From Telluribacter sp035998675 (GTDB lineage: Bacteria; Bacteroidota; Bacteroidia; Cytophagales; Spirosomataceae): a DNA stretch of 64,000 bases. The stretch spans positions 547,230 to 611,229 of the forward strand of contig NZ_DASYHI010000024.1 of assembly GCF_035998675.1 (NCBI RefSeq). The letters run 5' to 3'. A program made the translations under genes and the position numbers. This document shows, one piece after another, positions 1 to 8,241 of this stretch. Under the pieces are notes generated by a model, which ran no database searches, was not told where the DNA came from, and saw only the letters and a program-made list of their open reading frames with translations. Position 1 is the stretch's first letter. Each line of letters begins with the position of its first letter.

Positions 1-1557
1 GCTTCACTTTTTGCCCAGGACGTATCTACTACTCTGACCAATACAGACGCTTTTCAACTGATACTTCCGGCCCGGCCCGACTGGAGTGTAGTGGAGGAAG
101 GGCAGGAAATTGTTTTTCAATTGTCGACCCGCGGTGGCAAATCCGACACGGTATTTTATAGCCTGGCCAAGGGGCGGCAGGAGGGGATGATTTTTGATAC
201 GCTCGGTAAGTTTGCCTGGAAGCCTTCCTTTGATTTGGCGGACCGGATCAATACGGTAAAAACAATACCGATACTTTTTGAAGCACACAATACCGCTGGC
301 GAGAGTGTAACCCAGCAGGTAAACTTCAAGGTTATACACGTCAACAGATCACCAGAGGTGGATGAACTACGGCCTTTCTACGTGCAGTACAAAACCCAGA
401 ACACCTACCAGATTGACATGAACGCGGTGCGTGACGCCGATAATGACCCGGTTGTGTTTATACCGGTGGCGGAACAAATGCCCGAAGGAATGCGCGTGTC
501 GGCCGCCGGAGAAGTAGTGTGGGAGCCTTCGCTCACGCAGTTTAATATTCTGAAAAAAGGACCACGATACATTGACTTTTATGTAGAAGACCAGCCCACC
601 AAAGCACGTACCAAAGGCCGGATCAAGCTGGAAATTACGCAGATGGATCTCGAGCCCGAGATTACAGCCGTACCCAAGGACCTGGTTATAAAAAGTAAGG
701 AGAATAGTACCATTAATATCAAATTCTTCCTCTCTGATCCGAACGGGGATGACGACATCACTGCTTTCGATTTCATATCCGACAACCGCGACGTACCGGC
801 TAAGGCGTTGGTAAAAAATACCCCCACCAGCTATGAGTTTATCTGGGAGCCAGGTTATGACTTTGTAAAGGACCCTTTCGATACCCTGGCTTTTAATATT
901 ACTTTCTATGTACTTGATAAGGCCAAGAACCGCAAGGAACGGAAGTACCGCTTTGTGATTCAGAATACGGTTAACGAATCCCAGCGCGATAAGTACCTGT
1001 ATACCCTGTACCGTCAGGCGCTGGTCAATGCGTGGGGCCTGCTGGAACAGATGAAAGAGCGGGAAGAGCACCTCAAAAAAGGGTACCGACGTGCTAAAAA
1101 GGGCAAACAGAACCGCTCGGTAATTAATGCCTCAATGGGGGCCGCCACGGGTCTGGCTCCGGTAGTGGTAAGCCCTACTAACCCTAACGCCCAGCAGGTG
1201 CAGCGGCGGGTATCCACCATAGGAGGTACTACTGTTATGACCATAGGTACCCTGGAAGCCACGGAGGTAATTGGAAAGTCGACCAAAGACCTGCTTGACC
1301 GCTTTAACTACGTGATGGAGAAAAAAAGCGACCTGCAGTACAAAGGAGATATTTTTGCCCGTGAGTATGCCCTCAAGTCGTCCCGGCGAAACCCCGACTT
1401 TATTCGTAAGCTGGATGAGTTCAGGGCGGTTATGAACCTGAAAGGGCTGGTAGCCCTGGAACTGGACGCCAACTGGGAAAATAAAAAGGAAGCGACCGAC
1501 AAAGCGATCAAAAGAGCCTTCAAAGATTTTTCTCCCTTAGAAGAAGACACCCAGTAG
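1..1557 (+). CDS. Secreted protein with putative Ig/cadherin-like repeats (5' end missing)
   Basis: The reading frame is open from base 1, so the true start lies left of the window. The first visible residues (ASLFAQ, then DVSTT) look like the end of a signal peptide, so probably only about 15-25 residues are missing. Three copies of a W-(K/E)-P motif followed by an S/G and D-containing turn occur near visible residues 73, 173 and 282, spaced about 100-110 residues. This is the hallmark of putative-Ig (He_PIG/cadherin-like) beta-sandwich domains. Residues from about 320 onward are predicted helical and rich in Lys, Arg and Glu, and do not match a family I recognise. The gene ends 45 bases before the convergent lspA stop and shares its terminator. 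I infer an extracytoplasmic adhesion or structural role; the substrate is unknown. Confidence 0.7.
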   Translation, partial: ASLFAQDVSTTLTNTDAFQLILPARPDWSVVEEGQEIVFQLSTRGGKSDTVFYSLAKGRQEGMIFDTLGKFAWKPSFDLADRINTVKTIPILFEAHNTAGESVTQQVNFKVIHVNRSPEVDELRPFYVQYKTQNTYQIDMNAVRDADNDPVVFIPVAEQMPEGMRVSAAGEVVWEPSLTQFNILKKGPRYIDFYVEDQPTKARTKGRIKLEITQMDLEPEITAVPKDLVIKSKENSTINIKFFLSDPNGDDDITAFDFISDNRDVPAKALVKNTPTSYEFIWEPGYDFVKDPFDTLAFNITFYVLDKAKNRKERKYRFVIQNTVNESQRDKYLYTLYRQALVNAWGLLEQMKEREEHLKKGYRRAKKGKQNRSVINASMGAATGLAPVVVSPTNPNAQQVQRRVSTIGGTTVMTIGTLEATEVIGKSTKDLLDRFNYVMEKKSDLQYKGDIFAREYALKSSRRNPDFIRKLDEFRAVMNLKGLVALELDANWENKKEATDKAIKRAFKDFSPLEEDTQ

Positions 1558-1582
1558 CGAAAATGGGCAGGTGGGAGCGATA

Positions 1583-1627
1583 CGAAAACGAAAAAGGAAG
1601 CCTCAAAGGCTTCCTTTTTCGTTTTCG
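1583..1627. terminator. Bidirectional terminator hairpin overlapping the lspA 3' end
   Basis: Two perfectly complementary 20-base arms (1583-1602 and 1608-1627) flank a 5-base loop. The outer parts of the arms are A-rich and T-rich, so either strand ends in a U-rich tract. The hairpin lies between the convergent Ig-like gene and lspA. The lspA stop codon (complement of 1603-1605) sits inside the loop. Confidence 0.85.
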
Positions 1628-2358
1628 TCGGTAGTAGTATCGTTGGTTCGGGGAGTAATGGTAGGATATTCCGTTTCGGGGGCCGTTGAGTCACTCAGGT
1701 CCTCATTGGTTTCAGCCACTGGTACCTCTTCCTCTTCATGCTCAGAAACAGGCGGCGCGCCTTCTTCGTGGGCGGTAGGGGTGAAAAAGTGGCTTTGGAA
1801 TATCAGGATAAAACATACTCCGACAAATATACAGGCATCGGCAATATTGAAGATAGGTGTAGAGTAGTACTGGCCTCCCCACAGCGGCACCCAGTCCGCA
1901 ATGAATCCTTCCCAGAAATCCACAAAGATCATATCGATCACCTGCCCGTGGAACCAGGGAGTGGGTGAGCCATAGGGAGCGTTACCCAAGAGTACTCCGT
2001 AGAACGTACTATCAATAACGTTACCTACCGCTCCGGCCAGAATCATAGCCAGGGCCCACAGCAGTCCGGAAGCCGCCCCCCGGTACGCCAGGTGTACCAG
2101 GTACCAGCCAATGGCGCCCATGGCTACCAGCCTGAACAGCGTCAGAAACAGCTTGCCGTACTCATGTCCCAGCTGCATTCCGAAGGCCATACCCGGATTA
2201 AGTACATAGTGAAGCTTTAACCAATCACTAATCAGAGCGATTTGTCCCGAAAAACCGGGCTCCATATTGTAGTGTACAAGTAACTTAGAAGCTTGATCTA
2301 TGCTAATCAGTAAAATACTGAAAAGTAGGTACTTAGCTGGGTTCTTTGGTTGGTTCAT
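1603..2358 (-). CDS. lspA: Lipoprotein signal peptidase II with acidic C-terminal tail
   Basis: This inner-membrane aspartyl protease removes signal peptides from prolipoproteins after diacylglyceryl transfer. The two catalytic aspartates are visible: D116 in GNVIDS and D174 in FNIADA. Four hydrophobic segments span roughly residues 10-28, 72-92, 96-116 and 170-190. The family is usually 150-210 residues long; this one has 251 because of a tail of about 55 residues (from ~195) rich in Glu, Thr, Pro and Asp, which should be cytoplasmic and disordered. The ATG at 2358 precedes the first transmembrane helix by ten residues. The gene is monocistronic. Its last six codons form one arm of the terminator hairpin. 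Tailed LspA proteins are known in Bacteroidota, though the role of the tail is not. Confidence 0.95.
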   Translation of the reverse strand: MNQPKNPAKYLLFSILLISIDQASKLLVHYNMEPGFSGQIALISDWLKLHYVLNPGMAFGMQLGHEYGKLFLTLFRLVAMGAIGWYLVHLAYRGAASGLLWALAMILAGAVGNVIDSTFYGVLLGNAPYGSPTPWFHGQVIDMIFVDFWEGFIADWVPLWGGQYYSTPIFNIADACIFVGVCFILIFQSHFFTPTAHEEGAPPVSEHEEEEVPVAETNEDLSDSTAPETEYPTITPRTNDTTTDENEKGSL

Positions 2359-2382
2359 TCCTACATGAGTTGAAAATAATTA

Positions 2383-2415
2383 CTCCCTGACGCCTGTCAA
2401 CGAGGCGTCAGGGAG
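2383..2415 (-). terminator. Terminator after proline dehydrogenase
   Basis: A perfect 12-base stem (2383-2394 with 2404-2415) encloses a 9-base loop. On the minus strand it lies 27 bases after the proline dehydrogenase stop and is followed by an AT-rich tract with a TTTT run. On the plus strand it is followed by a shorter A/T stretch. It also separates this gene from the downstream lspA start. Confidence 0.7.
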
Positions 2416-2441
2416 GTGCAAAAATAAGCTTTTTTCCACGC

Positions 2442-3644
2442 TTATATAGTACTTATTCCACGGCGTTTGATTTCGCTCTTTACCAGCAGGTACTCACGGC
2501 TGCTCTGACCGGCAATGGATTTATTCTCCTGGGCCCGGCGGAACAGGTAGGGCATTACCGCGTCGATAGGTCCGTAAGGTACGTATTTGGCAACATTATA
2601 GCCTGCTTTGGCCATGTTGTAAGAGATGTTGTCGCTCATCCCCAGCAGTTGGGCAAACCATACCCGCAGGTCATTGGGCGCAATATCTTTCTTCTTCATT
2701 TTGCGGGCACAGCACAACGAGCTTTCCTCATTATGAGTACCCAAACAAACGGCAATGTGTTCGATGTGTTCCAGACAAAAATCAACGGCCGCGTTGAAAT
2801 CCTGGTCGGTGGCCGCTTTGGTTTTATGAATTGGGTCGCGGTATTCATTTTCGCGGGCACGTACCCTTTCTTTTTCCATGTAGGCACCGCGCACCAGCTT
2901 GGCACCTATGAAGTACCCTTTTTCGCGGGCAGTCAGGTAGGCATTCTTAAGCTCTGGCAGGGTTTCGTGTCGGTAAAGCTGGTACGTATTATAAACGATG
3001 GCCTGCTTGCGGTTGTACTTGCCCATCATTTCATACGCCAGCTCATCAATAACCGCCTGAATCCAGCTTTCTTCCGCATCAATAAATATACGGACGCCGT
3101 GGGTATGCGCCCGGCTGCAGAGGCTGTTAACCCGTGAGCGTACCCGCTCGTAAGCGTTAATTTCGTCGGTAGTAAGCTCAGCCTTTTGTTGTACTTTTTC
3201 GAGAACTTCGGTAGGGCCGATTCCGGTTATTTTGAATACCGTAAAAGGAATAGTGGGCGATACCGCCGCTTTGTCAATCGTACGAAGTATTTCGCCGGTA
3301 GTTTCTTCAAAGCAAGCTTCATTGTTTTCCCCCTCTACCGAGTAGTCCAGGATGGTCCCGATACCGGATTGGCCCAGGGCTGAAATTGTTTTTTCGCAGT
3401 CGCTAATGGTCTCACCGCCACAGAATTGTTCAAAAATAGTGGTCCGAATAAGTTTTTTTACGGGTAAGCGGAGTTCTAGAGCTAACTTTATAAAAAAAGT
3501 GCCTAAATTTACAAGCCACGGCTGATTCATCATGGCAAAGAGCCAGTAGGTTTTGCGTAGTTGTAAATCAGATTGGGAAGCGAAGGCTACGGAAGTGTCT
3601 TCAAAAAATACAGGTGATATGTCAGGTTGTGCTATAGAAGCCAT
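2442..3644 (-). CDS. Monofunctional proline dehydrogenase
   Basis: The enzyme oxidises L-proline to pyrroline-5-carboxylate with FAD as cofactor and feeds electrons to the respiratory quinone pool. It is the first step of proline catabolism. The 400 residues match the stand-alone ProDH beta/alpha-barrel: the flavin/substrate motif LVRGAYMEKER is near residue 265, and the C-terminal signature YVPYGP followed by PYLFRRAQEN lies near residue 360, where the two arginines bind the proline carboxylate. There is no fused P5C dehydrogenase domain as in PutA, and no such gene is adjacent. The ATG at 3644 follows an AT-rich leader. The gene stands alone, closed by its own hairpin. Biosynthetic proBA occur 12 kb away on the same strand. 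Confidence 0.93.
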   Translation of the reverse strand: MASIAQPDISPVFFEDTSVAFASQSDLQLRKTYWLFAMMNQPWLVNLGTFFIKLALELRLPVKKLIRTTIFEQFCGGETISDCEKTISALGQSGIGTILDYSVEGENNEACFEETTGEILRTIDKAAVSPTIPFTVFKITGIGPTEVLEKVQQKAELTTDEINAYERVRSRVNSLCSRAHTHGVRIFIDAEESWIQAVIDELAYEMMGKYNRKQAIVYNTYQLYRHETLPELKNAYLTAREKGYFIGAKLVRGAYMEKERVRARENEYRDPIHKTKAATDQDFNAAVDFCLEHIEHIAVCLGTHNEESSLCCARKMKKKDIAPNDLRVWFAQLLGMSDNISYNMAKAGYNVAKYVPYGPIDAVMPYLFRRAQENKSIAGQSSREYLLVKSEIKRRGISTI

Positions 3645-3848
3645 TTTTATATTTTAACAGGTTTTATAGTCTCTGTTATTAACGATTATTACGTCTTAAT
3701 AACATACACAGAAACAAAACAGTTTGCCCGGGTGAGGGTGGTTTAATTGTTGGGGCAACAAATGTACGTCAATACTGGTGAATCCCTGTAGTACCCTCCA
3801 AAATAATTATTGTAGTTTTTATTTTAATAATAGGTTAAGTTGTTGATT

Positions 3849-4943
3849 ATGAATGCTTCGTTAGACATCCTACCGCTCAGTAGCTGGATCAATACCGACG
3901 GTAAGCCCCTGGTGATTGCCGGGCCATGCAGTGCCGAGACTGAGGAACAAGTTTTAGAAACCGCCGCCCAGATCAAAGAAGAAGGATTTGCGCACGTTAT
4001 CCGGGCTGGTGTCTGGAAACCACGTACGCGTCCGGGAAGCTTTGAAGGAATGGGAGAAGCCGCTCTACCCTGGCTGCAGTCGGTAAAGAAAGAAACCGGC
4101 CTGCCGGTAGCCGTTGAGGTAGCTACGCCACAGCACATAGAACTGGCCCTGAAATACGGTGTGGATATACTCTGGATTGGCGCCCGTACTACGGTAAACC
4201 CTTTCAACGTACAGGAACTGGCCGACGCACTGAAAGGTGTGGATGTACCCGTATTAGTAAAGAACCCTGTAAACCCCGACCTGCAGCTGTGGATAGGTGC
4301 TCTTGAGCGCCTTAACCAGGCCGGTGTACGCAAACTTGGAGCTATTCACCGCGGATTTTCCAATGCGCAGGAGGCGAAGTTCCGTAATTCCCCGATGTGG
4401 CAGATAGCCATTGAGCTGAAGACCCTTTTCCCGCAGTTGCCGGTAATTGGTGACCCCAGCCACATGGCCGGGAAGCGTGCTTACCTGTTTGAACTAGCCC
4501 AGCGTGCGCTTGACCTTAACTACGACGGTCTGATTATTGAGTCGCACCGTGACCCGGACAAAGCCTGGTCGGATGCCTCGCAGCAGCTGACTCCGGTGGC
4601 TCTGGGCGAAATGCTCCACGAACTGCACGTACGTCGTGAGTCGTACGGCAGCGAGTACCAAAGCCAGCTGGAAATTATTCGTGGCAAGATTGATAACCTC
4701 GATCGTGAATTGCTCGAGAACTTGGCTGCCCGCATGTCTTTGATAGAGAAATTAGCCGAGTACAAGCGTGATAACAACGTAGCGGCTTACCAGGTAGATC
4801 GTTTCCGCGAAGTACTAAAAACCCGGGAGGAGTGGGGCAAGAGCATGAACCTGTTCCCCACGCTGGTAGACGAACTGTTCAAACTGGTACACATGGAATC
4901 ACTTCGGAAACAAACCGAAGTAATGAATCAGGTTAGCGCGTAA
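3849..4943 (+). CDS. Bifunctional DAHP synthase / chorismate mutase
   Basis: The N-terminal ~260 residues form a type I (KdsA-like) 3-deoxy-D-arabino-heptulosonate-7-phosphate synthase: IAGPCSAET near residue 25, KPRTRPGSF near residue 60, and GDPSHMAGKR near residue 200. Residues ~270-360 form an AroQ-type chorismate mutase helix bundle (IRGKIDNLDRELL ... RMSLIEKLAEYK). It therefore condenses PEP with erythrose-4-phosphate and also converts chorismate to prephenate. In such fusions the mutase domain often gives feedback control by prephenate or chorismate. I chose the ATG at 3849; a TTG at 3840 in the same frame is possible but less likely. The ~200 bases upstream hold no leader peptide rich in aromatic codons. 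A hairpin terminator follows. Confidence 0.95.
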   Translation: MNASLDILPLSSWINTDGKPLVIAGPCSAETEEQVLETAAQIKEEGFAHVIRAGVWKPRTRPGSFEGMGEAALPWLQSVKKETGLPVAVEVATPQHIELALKYGVDILWIGARTTVNPFNVQELADALKGVDVPVLVKNPVNPDLQLWIGALERLNQAGVRKLGAIHRGFSNAQEAKFRNSPMWQIAIELKTLFPQLPVIGDPSHMAGKRAYLFELAQRALDLNYDGLIIESHRDPDKAWSDASQQLTPVALGEMLHELHVRRESYGSEYQSQLEIIRGKIDNLDRELLENLAARMSLIEKLAEYKRDNNVAAYQVDRFREVLKTREEWGKSMNLFPTLVDELFKLVHMESLRKQTEVMNQVSA

Positions 4944-4961
4944 CGAGCGCTGATGTAGTGT

Positions 4962-4996
4962 AAAAAAGCTGCTTTCATAAGGAAAGTAGCTTTTTT
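4962..4996 (+). terminator. Intrinsic terminator after DAHP synthase/chorismate mutase
   Basis: A 15-base stem (4962-4976 with 4982-4996, one G-T wobble) encloses a 5-base loop. It begins 19 bases after the stop and ends in a run of seven T residues. Confidence 0.88.
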
Positions 4997-5125
4997 TGTT
5001 TTGGGCCGCAGGGCAGGTACTAACCAGTCAGAAGGTACCTGGTCGGCGGCTACGATACCATAGGCGCAAGTAAAAAATTTCCTAAAGCTGTTTTTATGTA
5101 CGCATCTTCCACTTTAAGTACCCCT

Positions 5126-6163
5126 ATGAAGCGCCTGATTTTCTTACTGCTGTTTGTATATAGTGAAGTTGCGGCACAGGACACCTTTACCAACCCGCTC
5201 CTGCCCTCCGGCCCCGACCCGTGGAGTATTTATAAAGACGGCCACTACTACTACATGCACACCATGGGCAACCGGCTGGTACTTTGGAAAACCGATAACC
5301 TGGCTAAGCTGCCGCAGGCCGAGCAAAAAACGGTCTGGACACCACCCCCGACGGGGCCGTACTCCAAACAGATTTGGGCTCCTGAAATCCACTACTTGAG
5401 GGGCAACTGGTACATTTACTTCGCGGCCGATGACGGTAAGAACGAGAACCACCGGCTGTGGGTACTTGAAAATACCTCACCCGACCCCATGCAGGGCGAA
5501 TGGACGCTGAAGGGCAAGCTCTCTGACGCCGGGGATCATTGGGCTATTGACGGCTCGGTGTTTGAGCACCAGGGGCAGATGTACCTGGTGTGGTCGGGCT
5601 GGGAGGGGGACCGGAACGGACAACAAAATATCTATATCAGCAGGATGAAAGACCCCTGGACGATGGACGGTGAGCGCGTAAAGATTGCTGCCCCTACTTA
5701 CGACTGGGAGCGGCACGGTACCATCAATGACTGGCAGAAAAAGAACGAACCGCCGGTGGTGCTGGTCAACGAAGGCCCGCAGGTACTGGTGCACGGCAGT
5801 AAAATACACATTGTGTACTCAGCCAGCGGCTGCTGGACCGATACCTACGCCCTGGGTCGAATGACGGCTTCGGTGAACAGTGATTTGCTAGATCCGGCTT
5901 CCTGGCAGAAGCACCCCCAACCTGTATTTCAACAGTCAGCCGGGAATGGTGTGTACGGTACGGGCCATAACTCATTTTTTAAGTCGCCGGACGGTCAGGA
6001 AGACTGGATACTGTACCACGCCAACTCCGAACCGGGACAAGGCTGTGGTTCCCGCCGCTCGCCCCGGGCCCAGAAATTTACCTGGGACACCGACGATAAT
6101 CCGGTATTTGGTCTGCCTGTTTCGACCGGCATTCCGCTGTCCATACCCTCAGCAGCCAGGTAG
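5126..6163 (+). CDS. Secreted glycoside hydrolase family 43 protein
   Basis: This is a five-bladed beta-propeller glycosidase. GH43 members release arabinose or xylose from plant polysaccharides. The visible marks are the general-base aspartate in GPDPWSIYKDG near residue 30, IWAPEIHY near residue 90, the pKa-modulating aspartate in IDGSVF near residue 140, and a probable acid glutamate in NEGPQVL near residue 215. The ATG at 5126 gives a clean signal peptide (KR, hydrophobic core, cleavage after VAA). An in-frame ATG 30 bases upstream would add a non-signal-like extension. There is no carbohydrate-binding module, T9SS tail or lipobox, and no SusC/SusD partner nearby, so this is not part of a visible polysaccharide utilisation locus. 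The exact substrate cannot be told. Confidence 0.87.
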   Translation: MKRLIFLLLFVYSEVAAQDTFTNPLLPSGPDPWSIYKDGHYYYMHTMGNRLVLWKTDNLAKLPQAEQKTVWTPPPTGPYSKQIWAPEIHYLRGNWYIYFAADDGKNENHRLWVLENTSPDPMQGEWTLKGKLSDAGDHWAIDGSVFEHQGQMYLVWSGWEGDRNGQQNIYISRMKDPWTMDGERVKIAAPTYDWERHGTINDWQKKNEPPVVLVNEGPQVLVHGSKIHIVYSASGCWTDTYALGRMTASVNSDLLDPASWQKHPQPVFQQSAGNGVYGTGHNSFFKSPDGQEDWILYHANSEPGQGCGSRRSPRAQKFTWDTDDNPVFGLPVSTGIPLSIPSAAR

Positions 6164-6178
6164 GGGGAGCGGCCATTC

Positions 6179-6733
6179 TTAAAACGCAAAGAAGGGAGGC
6201 TCTATGCCCTTCAGCCGCAGGTACACGAGCGTCTGCGCGCGGTGGTGGGCCGTATGCATAAAGGCCCGCAGCAGGAAGTCATGCCCCGTATGTTTCTGCC
6301 AGTAGGGTTGGGTACCGTAGCCGGTCTGGTCAAGCTGGCGGTCGTCGAGTTTGGCTATGATGGCCGCGCAGTGGTCGTGGCAGGTACTGTAGTATTCCCT
6401 TATAATGACTTTACTGACTTCGGCAGGTTCCTTCAATGGTGGCTGATTAACGATAGTACCAATGAAGAAGGTATTCCAGTGCGCTGCGTGCGTAAACTGC
6501 CTGCCAAACGACATTTCTTCCGGCCTGGGCCTGAAGTCCAGTAGTTCTTCGGGCATTTTATCAAGTACCTTCAGACTATATTCCTTAGCCGCCTGCCACC
6601 GTCGAAGAAACCCCTCCTGATAGGTTGAGGTACTACGTGCTGCCACACCGGGGGCAGAAGCCAGGCCGAGTAGGGGCGCTGAGGTAAGCAAGGTACTTCC
6701 CGCCAGTTTTAGTAAAGCTTCTTTCCGGTTCAT
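6179..6733 (-). CDS. Exported DinB-superfamily protein
   Basis: DinB/YfiT proteins are four-helix bundles with a metal-binding histidine triad. Many act as thiol-dependent S-transferases, but most have no known reaction. Here the likely ligands are the histidine in THAAHWN near residue 83 and those in MHTAHHRAQT near residue 160. The first ~33 residues (MNRKEALLKLAGS, then a Leu/Ala/Ser core ending in VAAR) form an export signal. It resembles a Tat leader but lacks the twin arginine. The C-terminal LRLKGIEPP is typical of the family. The gene is convergent with the GH43 gene, 15 bases apart. The ~40 bases after ATG 6733 are AT-rich. Confidence 0.82.
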   Translation of the reverse strand: MNRKEALLKLAGSTLLTSAPLLGLASAPGVAARSTSTYQEGFLRRWQAAKEYSLKVLDKMPEELLDFRPRPEEMSFGRQFTHAAHWNTFFIGTIVNQPPLKEPAEVSKVIIREYYSTCHDHCAAIIAKLDDRQLDQTGYGTQPYWQKHTGHDFLLRAFMHTAHHRAQTLVYLRLKGIEPPFFAF

Positions 6734-7058
6734 CTCTCAGATGGAGTAGTTATAAAAGACCTGTTTTTGTAAAGAAAAAGGATGAGCGGGAGCTTTTCTA
6801 CCAGCGGGTACTCCGTACGGCAATAAGCTGCTTTTTTCAAACATTATGGTACGGCATGAGTAGTATCAACAAACAGAGGAGGACAAATCGCACTACTTCG
6901 TTCCGGCTAGGATCAAGCTTTTTAAGAAACCCGAAAGTACTGGGGAAAGATGTGGAATATGTACGCAGAGGCCTTGTGGTTTAACGAACAGGAGCAGATA
7001 GGACACCACTGGCCCGTTATTTTCTAAAAGATGTATGTTTAACAAACCACCCAATAAG
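6734..7058. other. Intergenic stretch with a weak 43-codon reading frame
   Basis: This region separates the divergent DinB-fold gene and GreA-like gene. It presumably holds both promoters, but I see no clear TAnnTTTG pair. A plus-strand frame at 6856-6987 encodes 43 residues, basic and ending in YVRRGLVV. It has no recognisable homology, no hydrophobic segment and no clear ribosome site, so I do not call it a gene. Confidence 0.4.
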
Positions 7059-7514
7059 ATGAACCAAACTGAACGCAAACACCAGATCGTAGAAGCTTGT
7101 AAAGCAAGTATCAATGACAGAATTGCAGTCATTAGCGAAGATATGAATCGACTGCGCGATTCAGCTATCAACAGCTATGATAATGAAGCCAATAATCAGT
7201 GGGAGGGAAATGAGGACGAAATGATGAATGATGCAGGCGATCTTCAGTCTCACCTGGATTATCTGGTCGAAACGGCGGCATTGTTTAACCGCGTTGATTT
7301 TGGAAAAGAATATGATACTGTAGAGCCGGGAGCCGTAGTAATTACAGACCAGAGAAACTTTTTGGTAGGAGCAGCCGGAGAGTTTCAATGCGAAGGACAA
7401 GGTTTCATTGGTATTGTTGCCTCCGCGCCTATCTACGAAGAAATGAAGGACAGAAAGGTCGGCGAAACCTTCACCATGAATCAGATTACCTATAAAATCA
7501 AGGAGATTTTCTGA
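7059..7514 (+). CDS. GreA/GreB C-terminal-domain-like protein
   Basis: The C-terminal half (from about residue 75) has the FKBP-like fold seen in GreA/GreB transcript cleavage factors: GAVVITDQRNFLVG, then GIVASAPIYEEM and KVGETFTMNQITYKIKEI. The N-terminal half is helical and acidic (QWEGNEDEMMNDAGDLQ), and is shorter than the GreA coiled coil. Close relatives in Bacteroidota carry a database name of 3-oxoacyl-ACP synthase; nothing in the sequence supports that, because there is no thiolase fold and no Cys-His-His triad. I chose ATG 7059. An ATG at 7035 in the same frame would add eight residues. The likely role is binding in the RNA polymerase secondary channel, which is inference. The gene is more AT-rich than its neighbours. 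Confidence 0.7.
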   Translation: MNQTERKHQIVEACKASINDRIAVISEDMNRLRDSAINSYDNEANNQWEGNEDEMMNDAGDLQSHLDYLVETAALFNRVDFGKEYDTVEPGAVVITDQRNFLVGAAGEFQCEGQGFIGIVASAPIYEEMKDRKVGETFTMNQITYKIKEIF

Positions 7515-7542
7515 TAGTCAGGAGTGAAGGATTAGAGCAGAA

Positions 7543-8139
7543 CTATATGAGTTTTGCTTTTTCACCCAGGTTAAAACAGCGGCGGCAGCGGGCTTCGTAG
7601 TGATCGGTCTCTCCCAGCAGTACCTGCTGTTGGGAAGGGGAAAGCCGGTAAGAATGGGAGGCAACATCGCCGCAAAGTACACAGATAGCGTGTACCTTGG
7701 TGACGTACTCAGCTATGGCCATCAGGTTGGGCATACAGCCGAACGGCCGCCCCTGAAAATCCATATCCAGGCCCGCTATAATGACCCGTTTACCGTTATC
7801 AGCCAGGTTAGTACAAATGTCTACGATGGAATTATCAAAGAACTGCGCTTCGTCCAGGCCGACTACATCGCAGTTACCCGTCAGGAGCAGTATTTCGGAA
7901 GCAGTTTGTACGGGAGTAGAGCGGATGGAGGTCTCGTTATGCGAAACAATGTCTACTTCGTGGTAACGTTTATCGAGTGCCGGTTTGAAAATTTCTACCT
8001 TTAGTCGCGCAATCTTGGCCCGATTGAGCCTTCGTATAAGCTCCTCGGTTTTTCCCGAAAACATGGATCCACATATCACTTCTATCCAGCCAGTGCGGGG
8101 GTGCAGAATTTCTTTTTTACGCGATGGTTCGATGAACAT
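7543..8139 (-). CDS. tdk: Thymidine kinase
   Basis: The enzyme phosphorylates thymidine to dTMP with ATP in the pyrimidine salvage pathway. At 198 residues it is the size of the small tetrameric TK1-like family. The P-loop GSMFSGKT is at residues 24-31, the Walker-B-like DEAQFF at 96-101, and paired cysteines CVLC and CRRC near residues 152 and 188 form the structural zinc site. The lasso region near RLSPSQQQ binds thymidine. ATG 8139 fits the family N-terminus. An upstream in-frame ATG at 8202 would add 21 residues not seen in the family. The next gene is divergent; the ~100 bases between them must hold both promoters. Confidence 0.96.
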   Translation of the reverse strand: MFIEPSRKKEILHPRTGWIEVICGSMFSGKTEELIRRLNRAKIARLKVEIFKPALDKRYHEVDIVSHNETSIRSTPVQTASEILLLTGNCDVVGLDEAQFFDNSIVDICTNLADNGKRVIIAGLDMDFQGRPFGCMPNLMAIAEYVTKVHAICVLCGDVASHSYRLSPSQQQVLLGETDHYEARCRRCFNLGEKAKLI

Positions 8140-8241
8140 TTTAGTATATTGGCACGTCGGTTTGTGACGGCTGATTTTCGTTATATTTACAAAACAAATC
8201 ATTTTTTTTACACCATCTCCCTTACCAGCTTATAAATCATT

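Noticed and set aside
49..63. CRISPR array anywhere in the window
   Set aside because: I looked for regularly spaced direct repeats of 25-40 bases and found none; the repeats seen are short tandem, paired or palindromic.
367..1071. Long minus-strand frame opposite the Ig-like protein gene
   Set aside because: It has no recognisable motif and lies wholly antisense to a gene with clear domain repeats.
3645..3848. Aromatic amino-acid leader peptide before DAHP synthase
   Set aside because: The only short ATG frames lack runs of Phe, Tyr or Trp codons, and no hairpin with a T tract precedes the gene.
5126..6163. Polysaccharide utilisation locus around the GH43 gene
   Set aside because: No SusC/SusD pair, sulfatase or hybrid two-component sensor is found within several kb.
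6856..6987. 43-codon plus-strand frame
   Set aside because: It lacks homology, a hydrophobic segment or a plausible ribosome site and has a base composition like non-coding DNA.
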